Assembly (NCBI GenBank): GCA_001986395.2
Contig: MQVO02000013.1
Span: 806,001-870,000 of the forward strand
Source: Irpex lacteus
Lineage: Eukaryota > Basidiomycota > Agaricomycetes > Polyporales > Irpicaceae
DNA length: 64,000 bases
Direction of reading: 5' to 3'
Below the pieces are notes generated by a model. That model searched no databases and was not told the DNA's origin. It saw only the letters and a program-made list of their open reading frames with translations. Position 1 is the first letter of the stretch; each line of letters begins with the position of its first letter. Below, one piece after another: positions 11,921 to 25,815 of this stretch. Position numbers and translations under genes: made by a program.

Positions 11921-13589
11921 ATGTCCGAAGGGAACTCAGGAGGGCCATCAAATCCGCCAAAGGCAGTACCTAGTCTCGTCAAAAAACAGTCCGACGTGAC
12001 TCGCCTGGGCACCCAGAAACTCAAGTTCGTACCGACACTACCTGCAAGGAGAAAGAAGGAGTAAGTACGTCGCGCATTTATCTCTATGTGCAACCATTGC
12101 TATGTACTTATGCGTGCGTGTTTCTGACCGCCAGGGATGCCAAAGAGGTGAGATGGAATTTAACTCACATCGCAGAAACACGCGTTAAGCCGCGTTCTCC
12201 AGCAGGAAGCAGCTCCAGTGCCGTCAACCAGTGTCGACAGAGGTCGTGGACGTGGACGCGGTAGAGGAGAGGACAGAGGACGCGGTAGAGGACGTGGCGA
12301 CGGGCCAGGTCGCGGTGGCGCACCTCCTCGTCCTCCACAAGTCGAGATGACCGCTAGCGGTCCCTTTGCGATGGGTCCCGCTATGCAAGGTGCGGCTGGT
12401 GCACGTCGTGCAGCTCCTCAATCGAACTTCATGCCTATCATGCCTGGTGGACCATCCCGAGGCCCTCTTGGTGCTGGACTAACTAACACGACTGCTCCGG
12501 GAGTTGGCATCAAGAGGGAAGTAAACGATTTGGGTTTGCCGAAGAAGGAGGAAGGGCCCGTGGATGACGATGGCGAAGTGTACTCGGATCCGGATGAGGG
12601 TGTTGAGATTGTGGATATGGAGAATGTACGAGGGATGGATTGGATGGCGCCGGAGAGTTTGAGGAAAGAGAAGGCGAAGGGAAAGGGAAAAGGGAAGGCA
12701 CGGGCGAAAGAGGTAGATGCGAAGGGTAAAGGAGCTGTGAAGCCGGACGTAGAAATGGTAGATGCGACACCCTCGCGTGTTCAGAGTGAAGATGCGGATA
12801 GTGCCGAAGACTCTGGAGAAGCGAAGGTTAATATTGCCAACGCTCTCAACCTCAGCGATAGCGAGGAGGAGGAAGAGATGGAAGATATTATACATGACTT
12901 CGCCTCGCGCTTGGACGTGAATACGGTGCGCCCGTTCCACCCCTCCTTTCCCTCTCGTCGTTGAACTGATTTGCAGGACGGCCTTCACGGCCATGAGCCA
13001 CTGTACTTCTTCCAATTCCCGCATCCATTTCCAACATTTGTCTCCCCTTCGACTGTATCGGCGGAAGATAAGGGGAAGGGCAAGGAAACCAACTCTGAGC
13101 TGCCTGATGTTACGTCGAAAAAGGTCTCCTTTGCACCTGACGTGAAACCTGCTGCGCCGTCTGGTCGCTCCGGTCAACCTACTCTCGCGCAGCCTGGGCA
13201 GACGACGGACGCAAAGCAAGAAGCAGAACCGACGGTCGAAGGTGTAATTGGTCAGCTCGAAGTGTATGCGAGTGGGATAGTCAAAATGCGCCTGAGCAAT
13301 GGCATATTACTGGACGTGAGTATAGGTCTTACTTGCTCAGTACGGATAGCTAACTCGTTTCATTCCCTGCGTTCAGGTCACAGGTTCGACACAGCCGTCC
13401 TTCTTACAGCACGTTGTGCATGTCGACAAAGAGAACAAGCGACTCTGCGTCCTTGGCGAGGTATACCGACGATTCTCTGTCGCTCCTGACGTTGATGCGC
13501 TGCTAGAGACTTTGGAGAATGCAGCCAATCAGCAGCCTGTTGATGACCTAGGTGACTTAGACGGGCTGATAGTCATGGACACCGCATAA
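11921..13589 (+). CDS. rpc53: RNA polymerase III subunit RPC4 (Rpc53)
   Basis: Exons 11921-12060, 12190-12925, 12977-13315 and 13377-13589 join to 475 residues. The N-terminus holds the KFVPTLPARRKK motif. It is followed by an Arg-Gly-rich tract, acidic and Lys-rich linkers, and the C-terminal Rpc4 domain with LYFFQFPHPFP, GQLEVYASGIVKMRLSNG and a VTGSTQPSF segment. Rpc4 dimerises with Rpc37 and acts in Pol III termination and reinitiation. The second exon's acceptor is ambiguous: 12190 (after TTAAG) and a site near 12230 (CAACCAG) both keep the frame, while the better-looking CGCAG just upstream would give an early stop. Confidence 0.9.
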
Positions 13590-14352
13590 CTTTATAGCAA
13601 CATTATGCGCGTATCAAGCACAATTGTATCTGGTACAACCATGATGACGTACATAATGCAGGGATCTCTGAAGGACTTCACTGCCCTGATCCGGATGTTC
13701 GCACCACCCTGCTAATCGCAGGTTTACTGACTGTCGTTTCACGTTTCAACCCGCCGGCTTGTGGGAGGAAGCACGAATCGCATCCTTCGTAAATTGACCC
13801 GGACACACATGAAATGTGCGTAAATACACCGAGACACCATCCTCGATGCTGATAAATTGTTTGTGGATATACAGCCACTGCCAGTGTGATCCTGGCGTAG
13901 CATGTGCGCTGGTGGATATTGACAGGCCCACATCGCTGCCTAAGTACCATTCGTGCTATGCCCCACGTTTTCGCCAAGGCTCTTATACCATTTCCCGTGC
14001 CTGATCAGCACTCTCCAGCCTCGAGCCGTTGTCCGGCCGCGGGCGGTGCATTTAAATGAGCGCCTGTAAGGTCCTTGGACAGGCAGCGCCTCGCGACTTA
14101 GTAGTACGTACCTCCCCATACCTCTCTGATTGTGGATTAGTGCGCCTTCACCTGTCGACACGCGAGGCAGTCCCATATATGGGCTAACTGCCAGTGGATT
14201 TGTCGGCAGTGCCCTGTAGCACAGGCGACAACGCACACACAACAATAAAGTAAACGGTCAAATACCGTGAGTTACTGGTCTAAGGTGTTCTCAACGGTTA
14301 AGCTTGCCGTTTCCTCCTCCACTAAATCATTCTCACCTCCCACTGTCCCATC
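13590..14352. other. intergenic, no gene seen
   Basis: About 760 bp between RPC4 and the membrane protein gene. Overlapping minus-strand frames near 13.7-13.98 kb look random in composition. Confidence 0.45.
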
Positions 14353-15627
14353 ATGCGCAAAGAGACAAGCGGATGCTGCATTGCCATGCTGGTAGTGGTT
14401 AGTCACGTTGTATTCGCCGGCTCTTCGCCTCTCTAACATATCACACTTACAGCTATGGCTTGGTCTGAACGTAGCGGATGGATTTTGGATCTACTTCTGT
14501 CAGTAGCTGTGTTTACTTGTCACACATCTCGTGACTTAATCTGGTCATTCCCTCCTTGCAGATGTCCATGGCGTCGTCGACCCCATTCCCCGCAATGCTG
14601 TCAACCGCACGGGATCTGGGTGGACGGGCTACACAACCATGATGTTCTTCTTTGGTCTGCCATGGGGTATCGCGAATCTGGTGATGTCTTGGTGGATCTT
14701 CGTCAGCGTTCTCAAAGGTCGCATGATGTTCACGAGCACTTTCATGCGAGTTTCCCTCGCCCTTTTCGCCATCTTCATCGTAATTCCCGTTGGGATCTTT
14801 ATCACCATGATACCGTTCTTTGGGGGCTGGATTGTCACGCCCATCGTGCAAACCGTAAGTCTCTTACCAATCGATGCCTTTGCATACCTGCTCACCTACG
14901 ATTTCAGTGGACGTATCATCATCGCTGCGACGACTACCCGATGTACGCAATTTTGGACGTAAAGGCGTATAATGGGCCATCGTATGTCAAGAACGTCGCA
15001 TATTTCTACATCAATGGGAACAACAACATGCAGTTCACCTACGAGATCTCCAATCCGGAGGACGACGACCAATGGTTCTTCCGACTCCGTAGGTGGAACG
15101 TCGAGCAGTCCACCATCCCCATCGACTTCTATCCTACTCTCCAGAGTGTAGGCTACAACTTCGAAACTGGCGTTCTGTCCGGCAACTGCACCGTTCCTTC
15201 GTCTCCATCGGCCACCGACAACAGCACTACGACGAACTCATGTGTCACCGGAATGTTTGAGCAAGGGACTAAAGACTTCTTCTTCAATGTCACCTCGACG
15301 ATCCCCCTCAACAACACCGCTAATGCCAGCGCGACGGAACCTACCACCTCATACCTGGGCATACGCGACTCTCCTTGGTATGTGGGTGGCTCGCCTCCAG
15401 CTCTGATCCTGCGAGAGCAAGACGGTATCGATGGCGCCTTGGACAACATCGTGCTTCGGACTGCTGTGGTCAAGCCTCACGACTGCACAGAGCTCAAGGT
15501 GTGCATCGCCGGGGTGAAAGGACGAGAAGGGGGACCGGTTATGGCTGAAGTATTGGGCCCGCTGGGCGTGTTGTTGATGAGGCAGGTCGACTACGGGGTG
15601 GAGTGTTCTCAGCCTGTTGATCCTTGA
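14353..15627 (+). CDS. orphan three-pass membrane glycoprotein
   Basis: Exons 14353-14391, 14453-14498, 14562-14854 and 14908-15627 join in phase to 365 residues. Three hydrophobic helices are visible: about residues 8-29 (CCIAMLLWLGLNVADGFWIY), 48-74 (MMFFFGLPWGIANLVMSWWI region) and 86-118 (LALFAIFIVIPVGIFITMIP region). A long soluble C-terminal part follows, with several N-x-S/T sequons, so it is probably luminal or extracellular. It holds paired cysteines and ends near DYGVECSQPVDP. The intron-2 donor is GTCAGT; other donors break the frame. I do not recognise a named family. Similar membrane proteins with a WTGYTTMMF-like helix seem frequent in mushroom-forming fungi, but I state no function. 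Confidence 0.75.
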
Positions 15628-15985
15628 TGGACTCTTATTTCGATTCGATGTGGCCTGCTTCTCGACTCGAAGACCTGCCGGAAATAGGGCACTCCTGGGG
15701 GCAAGGATTAATTACTTGTAAGCCGTCGCGCTGTAACAGTAGTGTATCACTAGTGAACATGTACTCATTACAATACCCATTAAACACAACTATACATCTC
15801 CTCTGAGTATAACTACGTATACCAGCTATACTTTCGGATGATCTGTTGCATAGACAAGAGTGGCCCTCGCTACGCTCCGGGTGGTCCAGGGGAGCGAGGG
15901 TGCAAGGATAAACAACTGCAAGAGGAAAGTGGATCACGGTACCCTCTAAGATTTGAGTTCAGTAAGAGCGGAGGTCGATACTTAC
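15628..15985. other. intergenic with a short inverted repeat
   Basis: Holds the 3' UTR of the membrane protein gene. Arms ccctcgct (15864-15871) and agcgaggg (15893-15900) can form a hairpin with a 21-nt loop. No frame is convincing. Confidence 0.4.
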
Positions 15986-17840
15986 GGGGCTGGTCAATTC
16001 TTGAGGTACTTCCTCATGGCCAGGGGTGGACCTAACTGGGTCCCTTGGGTCCTGGCCCGACCTAAGCTATACAGCACCTAACTGGTGCACGTGCGGGCGC
16101 CTGTATTGCCCAAGCCAGGGAGGACTACCTTAACAGGTAAATTTGACCCCTGGCACCCCTGGCCTTAGATCCAGATTTCGCGGGGGGCCCGCCTTCGGCG
16201 GGCTCCCCTTGCCATGACCCAATTTTCTTCTTGAGGTACTTCCTCATGGCCAGGGGTGGACCTAACTGGGTCCCTTGGGTCCTGGCCCGACCTAAGCTAT
16301 ACAGCACCTAACTGGTGCACGTGCGGGCGCCTGTATTGCCCAAGCCAGGGAGGACTACCTTAACAGGTAAATTTGACCCCTGGCACCCCTGGCCTTAGAT
16401 CCAGATTTCGCGGGGGGCCCGCCTTCGGCGGGCTCCCCTTGCCATGACCCAATTTTCTTCTTGAGGTACTTCCTCATGGCCAGGGGTGGACCTAACTGGG
16501 TCCCTTGGGTCCTGGCCCGACCTAAGCTATACAGCACCTAACTGGTGCACGTGCGGGCGCCTGTATTGCCCAAGCCAGGGAGGACTACCTTAACAGGTAA
16601 ATTTGACCCCTGGCACCCCTGGCCTTAGATCCAGATTTCGCGGGGGCCCGCCTTCGGCGGGCTCCCCTTGCCATGACCCAATTTTCTTCTTGAGGTACTT
16701 CCTCATGGCCAGGGGTGGACCTAACTGGGTCCCTTGGGTCCTGGCCCGACCTAAGCTATACAGCACCTAACTGGTGCACGTGCGGGCGCCTGTATTGCCC
16801 AAGCCAGGGAGGACTACCTTAACAGGTAAATTTGACCCCTGGCACCCCTGGCCTTAGATCCAGATTTCGCGGGGGGCCCGCCTTCGGCGGGCTCCCCTTG
16901 CCATGACCCAATTTTCTTCTTGAGGTACTTCCTCATGGCCAGGGGTGGACCTAACTGGGTCCCTTGGGTCCTGGCCCGACCTAAGCTATACAGCACCTAA
17001 CTGGTGCACGTGCGGGCGCCTGTATTGCCCAAGCCAGGGAGGACTACCTTAACAGGTAAATTTGACCCCTGGCACCCCTGGCCTTAGATCCAGATTTCGC
17101 GGGGGGCCCGCCTTCGGCGGGCTCCCCTTGCCATGACCCAATTTTCTTCTTGAGGTACTTCCTCATGGCCAGGGGTGGACCTAACTGGGTCCCTTGGGTC
17201 CTGGCCCGACCTAAGCTATACAGCACCTAACTGGTGCACGTGCGGGCGCCTGTATTGCCCAAGCCAGGGAGGACTACCTTAACAGGTAAATTTGACCCCT
17301 GGCACCCCTGGCCTTAGATCCAGATTTCGCGGGGGGCCCGCCTTCGGCGGGCTCCCCTTGCCATGACCCAATTTTCAATTCTTGTGGGTCAGTTCAGGTC
17401 ATGTCAAGTCGACTCTCGAGAGCAAGTGATGCAGCTGATGGGAGTGATGGGCGCTGACATGGGACAGTCGCATTTGCTCAAACCCTGCAGTAGGTGTTCC
17501 TAAGCTAGGCAGCGCGCTGGTCGCATTCACCGCTCTTCGTGTTGACCCACTCAAAGCACCATCACGCATACCATCGCATATACTACAGAGCGAGTACCGA
17601 TGATGTTCTTGATACTTAATAGTTACAATCTATGTCTTATTACGCCTCAGAGCGAGGTATCTTGTCACGTGCTCCCAAGCGATTATTCCACTCCTATTGT
17701 AGGGTTTCGGCAAAGGCGACGTAACTACATGTTATCTTTTCCTGCGCCTATCATTTGCATCACTCGCATCAGCCGCATCACTTGCTCTCGAGAGTCGACT
17801 TGACATGACCTGAACTGACCCACAAGAATTGACCAGCCCC
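15986..17840. mobile_element. MITE-like inverted-repeat element carrying a tandem array
   Basis: Both ends carry GGGGCTGGTCAATTCTTG in inverted orientation, and the direct flanks are TAC on each side (15983-15985 and 17841-17843), suggesting a 3-bp target duplication. The full inverted arm is 83 bp. The right arm is 17758-17840. The left arm is split into 15986-16003 and 17385-17449. The two arms differ at only two positions. Between them lie about 300 bp of core without a coding frame, so the element is non-autonomous. Without the array it would be about 474 bp. The superfamily is unresolved: a 3-bp duplication fits Harbinger-, CACTA- or Zator-like elements, but the ends match none decisively. 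Confidence 0.75.
16004..17374. repeat. six-copy 230-bp tandem array
   Basis: Near-identical units begin at 16004, 16234, 16464, 16693, 16923 and 17153; the third is 229 bp because it lost one G in a poly-G run. Each unit contains the perfect palindromic stem GCCCGCC-TTC-GGCGGGC. The unit is more GC-rich than its surroundings. The array is bounded on both sides by a 10-bp direct repeat, tcaattcttg (15994-16003 and 17375-17384), and splits the left arm of the surrounding MITE. A 60-codon minus-strand frame recurs in four of the copies but shows no sign of being a gene. Confidence 0.95.
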
Positions 17841-18475
17841 TACGGTAATACCGCAGCAGAACAAAAGACTGGTTCGCGAAGTCTCCACCGGGGCACGATA
17901 GAACGGACACAGGGTGCAAATAGATGACATCATAGGGTACACGCAGAAAGATAAATAGCCAGGGAAGGCAGAGATCCTGCGGGGGAGGGGAGGGCACGAC
18001 TATCGAGTCAAATAAGTAAGCACTAAGTAAGCTAGGTAAGTAAAGATAAGAAAGGTATGGGCGCCCTGACATGGCGTCGTAAGTAAAAGTGAAGCGATTG
18101 AGCGACGGTAAGAAAGAAATTGAAGCTTGAGGGGACATGGTTAATAACACGGAGTAAATCCAGTATAGATCCACGGGCGGAGATAAGTATCCAAACTCCC
18201 AGGTACAAGGTACATAAAGGCTGTTTCACGAGCGTATTAAGCACTCGAAGTAACTCGGCTATATGCTTGTCTAGTACATATCTGAGTCCAAGCCCACCGT
18301 ACATAAGCACGTAAACATGCAATATTCATGGATTGTCTCCTATCACTGGCACGAAGCATTACCAGCCTGAGCTACGCGTCCAAGAAATCTAAAACCAAAA
18401 TAATGTCATATATCCATGATATCAGCCTGATTCAGGTATCGCGCAACACTCTTGTAAATCACTGAAACATTCAAG
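17841..18475. other. intergenic, no gene seen
   Basis: About 630 bp downstream of the F-box gene stop, AT-richer than average. The frames at 17.7-18.3 kb overlap the mobile element or lack any motif. Confidence 0.45.
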
Positions 18476-20424
18476 TTACACAATCTCAAAGGAACACACA
18501 AACCCGGAGTTTTTGATCTTTTCTAAGTCACCTTGATTGACTTTATCTGCATTCCCAACGATAAGACGGCCCAGCTTCCTTTCGTCGTCGAATTGTCCTG
18601 CCCACCACTGCAACGTCTCGATGAGCGATCCACTTATAGTCTTGTCCTCTTCCTCGCCTTCCTCCTCTTCTCCGGAATCTGATTCCTCGTCTGATTGCAT
18701 GCCCTCGGCCTGGAGAGGTTCCCACTCGGATCCGTCTATCTCAAGCGTTTGAAGGGTGGGAAAGACAGGCTGCTGAACATCCTCAATATCTTCTCCTAAC
18801 CATCGTACGAACTCCTTTGAATGACCTAGTACTCTGAGTTCTTGCAGTTCCGGCATCGTTTCTTGAATAGTGCGCCAAAAGTCGTCCATGTATCCCGTCT
18901 CGTCCGTTTGCCAGGGATCCTCTATGTGTCCCAGTAAATCCAGCGTAGTTACGCTGGAAAGTGAGCCGGCGCATGACTTTAAGACGTGGCAGACACATTG
19001 GAGAAAGCTGTAGTAGTTCGTGCGAAATAGGGCGCTGAGAGGCTTGCTCTCTGGTTGAAGATATGACTCGGTGTTAACGCGTCTTCCATCATGAGCATCT
19101 CTATTCGTGAGTTCGCGTTCAGAGTTAGAGGGGCGTGTCGACTCGGATCTGAAGAGCTCGATTTCGCACTCAAAGGTGTCCCTGTCATCAGGTGAGCCTA
19201 TTGTAACACAGCATTTAGTGACGGGTTGCTTTTGTGGTGGTCCAATTGAGGTAATCGAGCGGCCAGCAAGAGCATCAGCCAGCACTTCGCAGATAAAATC
19301 AAGTGGTTCTCCTCTAAAATAATTGTCGCCGGCCGAAAAGAAAATCTCCGTAGACGTCGGAATGACCAGATGTCGAAGGACGGTCGCTGCACCTACGCCA
19401 ATGTCGTACGGAGATTCGCCCTCATCTCCTATAGGTGTCCACCAAGCACAGCTCCCCCTAAATTCAATCCCTTGAAGGCGAGGGAGGCGAACTAGATCCG
19501 ATGCACTTGCCCGCAGGTTATGATTGGAATCTCCAGACGATGCCTTCAGGACCCCACCCAACACCAGAACTTCGAGATTCGGCAAGGTACGTAAGATGTC
19601 GAGTATAGTTTGGGAAGATACAGGTGATTCGAATCGGTTGAGGTATAAGCTCGTGAGTGGTGGTCCAAGGAACGGCTGGATGATTTGCAGATCAGACACA
19701 GAACTTGAAGTCCATTCGCTTGACATATGATTTGGATCATGGGCGAAGGACAGATGTCGCAAGCGTGAAAGTGGCCTGCAGGAGAATTTGACAGTAGAGG
19801 CGGCGGGCCATTTCATGTCATACAAGAGCTTGATATCCAGTGCATCAAGTAGTGGTGCACCTAAAGACGGGTCCGCGAGAGCCGCTACAATGGCCGACAC
19901 AGTAAACGGGTTAACGACTATAGCAAGCCGTTGAATGCGGCTCTTCTCTTGCAGAACCAGGTCCTTTGCGGTTATCCTCTCTGGGGTCAAGTCGGCGATA
20001 TCCTCGATAACGATAAGCGGGACTTGCCCAGACCGCTGGAGGAGCGTCTTGATCCATGCTATATTGTACGGCAACGCGATCGTAGCCCATAGACGAGGCG
20101 TATTCAACGCGACTGCCCGCCATCTGCGGGAGATATGGGAGATGATGATCCATGCGTAGTGAGTGATAGAGTTCGCTAGAACGAAGGTGTGGGGTTGGGC
20201 GACCATTGTATAAAGCAATGCGAACTGGATTGAGATTTCGGCTAGGAGTTCGTCATGGAGTCGAAGGATCCCTCGTAGGTTGTTGTTCGCGGTGAGTTGG
20301 TTTCTCGTACGACAATCTGGAAGTGCATCCCCTAACCAGGTCTGTGAGCTGACCATTATGAAGTATCATGGAAACATAACATACCGATCTCGAGAACGTT
20401 AGAGGCAGGGTCTTGTGCGGACAT
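18476..20424 (-). CDS. F-box protein with leucine-rich C-terminal part
   Basis: Exons 20385-20424 and 18476-20331 join in phase to 631 residues, starting MSAQDPASNV. Near residues 35-80 is a degenerate F-box of the basidiomycete type: LHDELLAEISIQFA, then WIIISHISRRWRAVALNTPRLW. The middle has irregular leucine-rich repeats (for example LTSLYLNRFES and LPNLEVLVLGG). A Glu-rich stretch (DSGEEEEGEEEDK) lies near the C-terminus. F-box proteins present substrates to SCF ubiquitin ligases through Skp1; the target here is unknown. A single-exon start at 20356 is possible but begins in the intron of my model. A decayed relative lies just upstream. Confidence 0.8.
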
Positions 20425-20823
20425 TAGGAAAGTTCTGGATGCGTTCCACACTCGATGGCCGTGAAGAAGGAGCGAAGGCGTATGATACAAGTGTGAAGGC
20501 GAATGTACGAGTCTAGGAAGACGAAGCTCTTCCCACACGATAATATGGTTACATTCGAAATCAATCGATCACCGAATTCTCTAGTCTCGGGGTCAATTGA
20601 GTATGTGCCAAGTGCGGTCGAGATGACTCACTGTGCAGATGAACGACGGTGAACCATCGTGATTGTACGCAGGCGTATCTGACCATACTTGTACATCAAA
20701 TTGATGGCGGTACGACCTCGGTTGACGAGTGAAATAGTTATGTACCATTATAATGAGACATCTTGGGCAACAAACGGTGAGCTCCATACTCCTATGTGAA
20801 AGCAGTCAACGCAGAGGCACTCA
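20425..20823. other. F-box 5' region, no certain gene
   Basis: About 400 bp. A minus-strand frame at 20593-20787 could be part of the decayed F-box copy beside it, but I could not align it. Confidence 0.3.
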
Positions 20824-21160
20824 CTAACCAAGACTGTATATTGGATATCCTATCTTCGACGGATATTTTGAACGGTAGTACTCTCTGTACGAACCCCCGC
20901 CATTAATCCAAAGGCAGTTACCCTCTACAGCTATGCGATTCAGACAGGGAAGATCAAGCAAATCGTCTTCCGAAGGAGGATCAGTACTCGGTATTTCGTT
21001 TTCGGACGTCTCAGAAAGTCTCCAAGGCTAAGTCTTTGAGCTGTCGCAACGTCCTGAGAACTTCAAGGCAATCTTGGACAGCGAGTGGGTCGTATATTTT
21101 GGATGAATGCAGAGATAAGTCAAGGAGTGTCGCAGTCACGGTAGAGGTTCCACCAACTCA
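20824..21160 (-). pseudogene. decayed F-box/leucine-rich relic
   Basis: Minus-strand translation shows LLDLSLHSSKIYDPL and CLEVLRTLRQLKDLALETF, a typical leucine-rich segment of fungal F-box proteins. It then stops, and continues after a one-base shift with DDLLDLPCLNRIAVEGN, ending at a stop at 20824. The layout parallels the repeat segment of the intact F-box protein downstream (LPNLEVLVLGG, then VRLPRLQGIEFRG). No F-box start was found, so it is a broken fragment. A very short intron instead of a frameshift is possible but has no consensus. Confidence 0.55.
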
Positions 21161-21299
21161 AATGAGTCAAGCGCCGAAGCTTATTAAGTAACATGATTTG
21201 TGACCAAGTTCGCTCAACAGACTGCTTCTTCTTGACCACCACGTCTCTCGAGTCTCTTGCCTCGCTAAAAGATCTCCTCTGTATTCTTGTTCTCCTCTA

Positions 21300-22442
21300 A
21301 TGCTAGCAGTTCAGCAAGCCACACCCACACCAGACCCACTGTCCGTTCCATCAAACGCGCCAGAACACTGTCCTGTAAGTTTGCCTCACTGGTAAGGAGT
21401 ATGTACTTGCTACTCACTGCTGTGTGATACGTAGGGAACAGAGTCAGAACTCGCCGGCAAGGCGGATGCTTGCGCAGGATGTGCCAACCAAGAAATCTGC
21501 GCATCTGGCGTGACTCGCGGGCCAGATCCCGCCCTGCCGTTCGTCCGTGAACGCATGTCTACCGTGAAACGAAAGATCCTTGTGCTGTCAGGGAAAGGAG
21601 GTGTCGGAAAGTCGACCTTCACCGCGCAACTAGGATGGGCATTTGCTGCTGACGAAGATACGCAGGTGCGTCAGCTAATTTCTTGTGACCGTCGTGTTAA
21701 CTCATCTGTTCCTTCAGACAGGTATCATGGATGTAGACATTTGTGGCCCCTCGATACCCACGATTTTGGGCATAGCATCTGAACAGGTGCACTCGTCTTC
21801 TTCTGGGTGGTCGCCTGTCTATGTGCAGGATAATCTCGGTGTCATGTCTGTGGGCTTCATGCTCCCTTCGTCCAAAGATGCCGTAATGTGGAGAGGACCG
21901 AAGAAGAATGGATTGATCTCACAGTTCCTCAAAGACGTTGACTGGGGCACTTTGGACTACCTTATTGTTGACACCCCTCCCGGCACATCAGACGAGCACC
22001 TGAGTATCGTCACTTATCTACGTGATAGTGGCATCGACGGTGCGGTCCTCATCACGACCCCTCAAGAGGTTGCCTTGCAAGACGTTCGACGAGAGATTGA
22101 TTTTTGCCGTAAAGTTGGGATCAAGGTTCTTGGGCTGGTGGAGAACATGTCGGGATTCGTGTGCCCGAATTGCAAGGGCGAGTCACAGATCTTCAAGCCC
22201 AGCACAGGTGGCGGACGAAGGTTGGCTCAGGACATGAACGTGCCATTCCTCGGTGCTGTGCCCTTGGACCCGAGAATAGGAAAGAGTGCAGACTATGGTG
22301 TTAGCTTCCTCGATGAATATCCAGATAGCCCTGCTACAACGGCATATCTGGATATTATTGACAGTATGTGTTGCTTCCTTACAGCTCGTGCAATGTGACT
22401 GACGCCATTCCAGAAATTAAACAGCAACTTGGGGACGATTAG
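21300..22442 (+). CDS. nbp35: cytosolic Fe-S assembly ATPase NBP35
   Basis: Exons 21300-21374, 21435-21665, 21718-22363 and 22414-22442 join in phase to 326 residues. The N-terminal cluster-binding cysteines are at 24, 38, 41 and 47 (C-x13-C-x2-C-x5-C). The deviant Walker A motif is GKGGVGKST, and the C-terminal CPNC pair is present. These identify NBP35/Nubp1, which with Cfd1 forms the scaffold of the cytosolic iron-sulfur pathway. Full length for the family. The last exon gives only nine residues plus the stop. It converges with the SLT2 gene over 231 bp. Confidence 0.97.
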
Positions 22443-22673
22443 GGTTCTTTCCTTTTCACCGGCGTATTCAACCTGCACTCTTAACTCTCTGGGAATCATG
22501 TATCCATACTCACTGCGGATCTGTATCTATCATACAAGTATTTATATACTTTTCTACAATGCTATACCTTCTCTACAAACGCGGAACCTCTATCGTCAAC
22601 AGGTGTCGCATAATTACATCTAGATATTTGCGTCTAGTCGTCCATAACGAAGCACACAACACAGCCAAGCCAT

Positions 22674-25379
<2,706 letters not shown>

Positions 25380-25815
25380 GGTGCTCCGCGTGTTGGTTGA
25401 GTGAGAGTCGAGTATCAAGGTCTTTGGGTCTCCTAGGGACGCCGCCGAGGATAGTATCAGCTCCCAGCACCGTCTCCGTTAGATGCCGTTAATTATCGAT
25501 GATAGAAGTACGTTGTTGACACGTAAGAGGGGCCGAGTTATGAAACACCTGACAAAGCGGTGGTAAGAGGGTGCAGAAAGATGAACGGCCTGAGGACGCT
25601 GAGATCGGCGAGCTCTTGCGTCCAAGATAACAAGGCCGATCAGTTAGGCAACCGCTCGCACAAGTTTAGAACGTAAATACGAATCATTAATTCCTCTAAT
25701 CTAATGTTACAAATCCGATGGTATAATATGATACAGAGTGCACGCCCAGGTGAAGGTGTAAACCGCAATGGAGGAAAGAAAATAATGCGAAGGCAGAAAA
25801 GGCGGAAAGACCACT
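25380..25815. other. intergenic, no gene seen
   Basis: Upstream of SLT2 and downstream of SGF73. Nothing beyond presumed promoter and 3' UTR sequence is recognisable. Confidence 0.45.

Noticed and set aside
16125..17226. Recurrent 60-codon minus-strand frames in four copies of the tandem array
   Set aside because: They repeat only because the unit repeats, have no family resemblance, and show no promoter or splice context.
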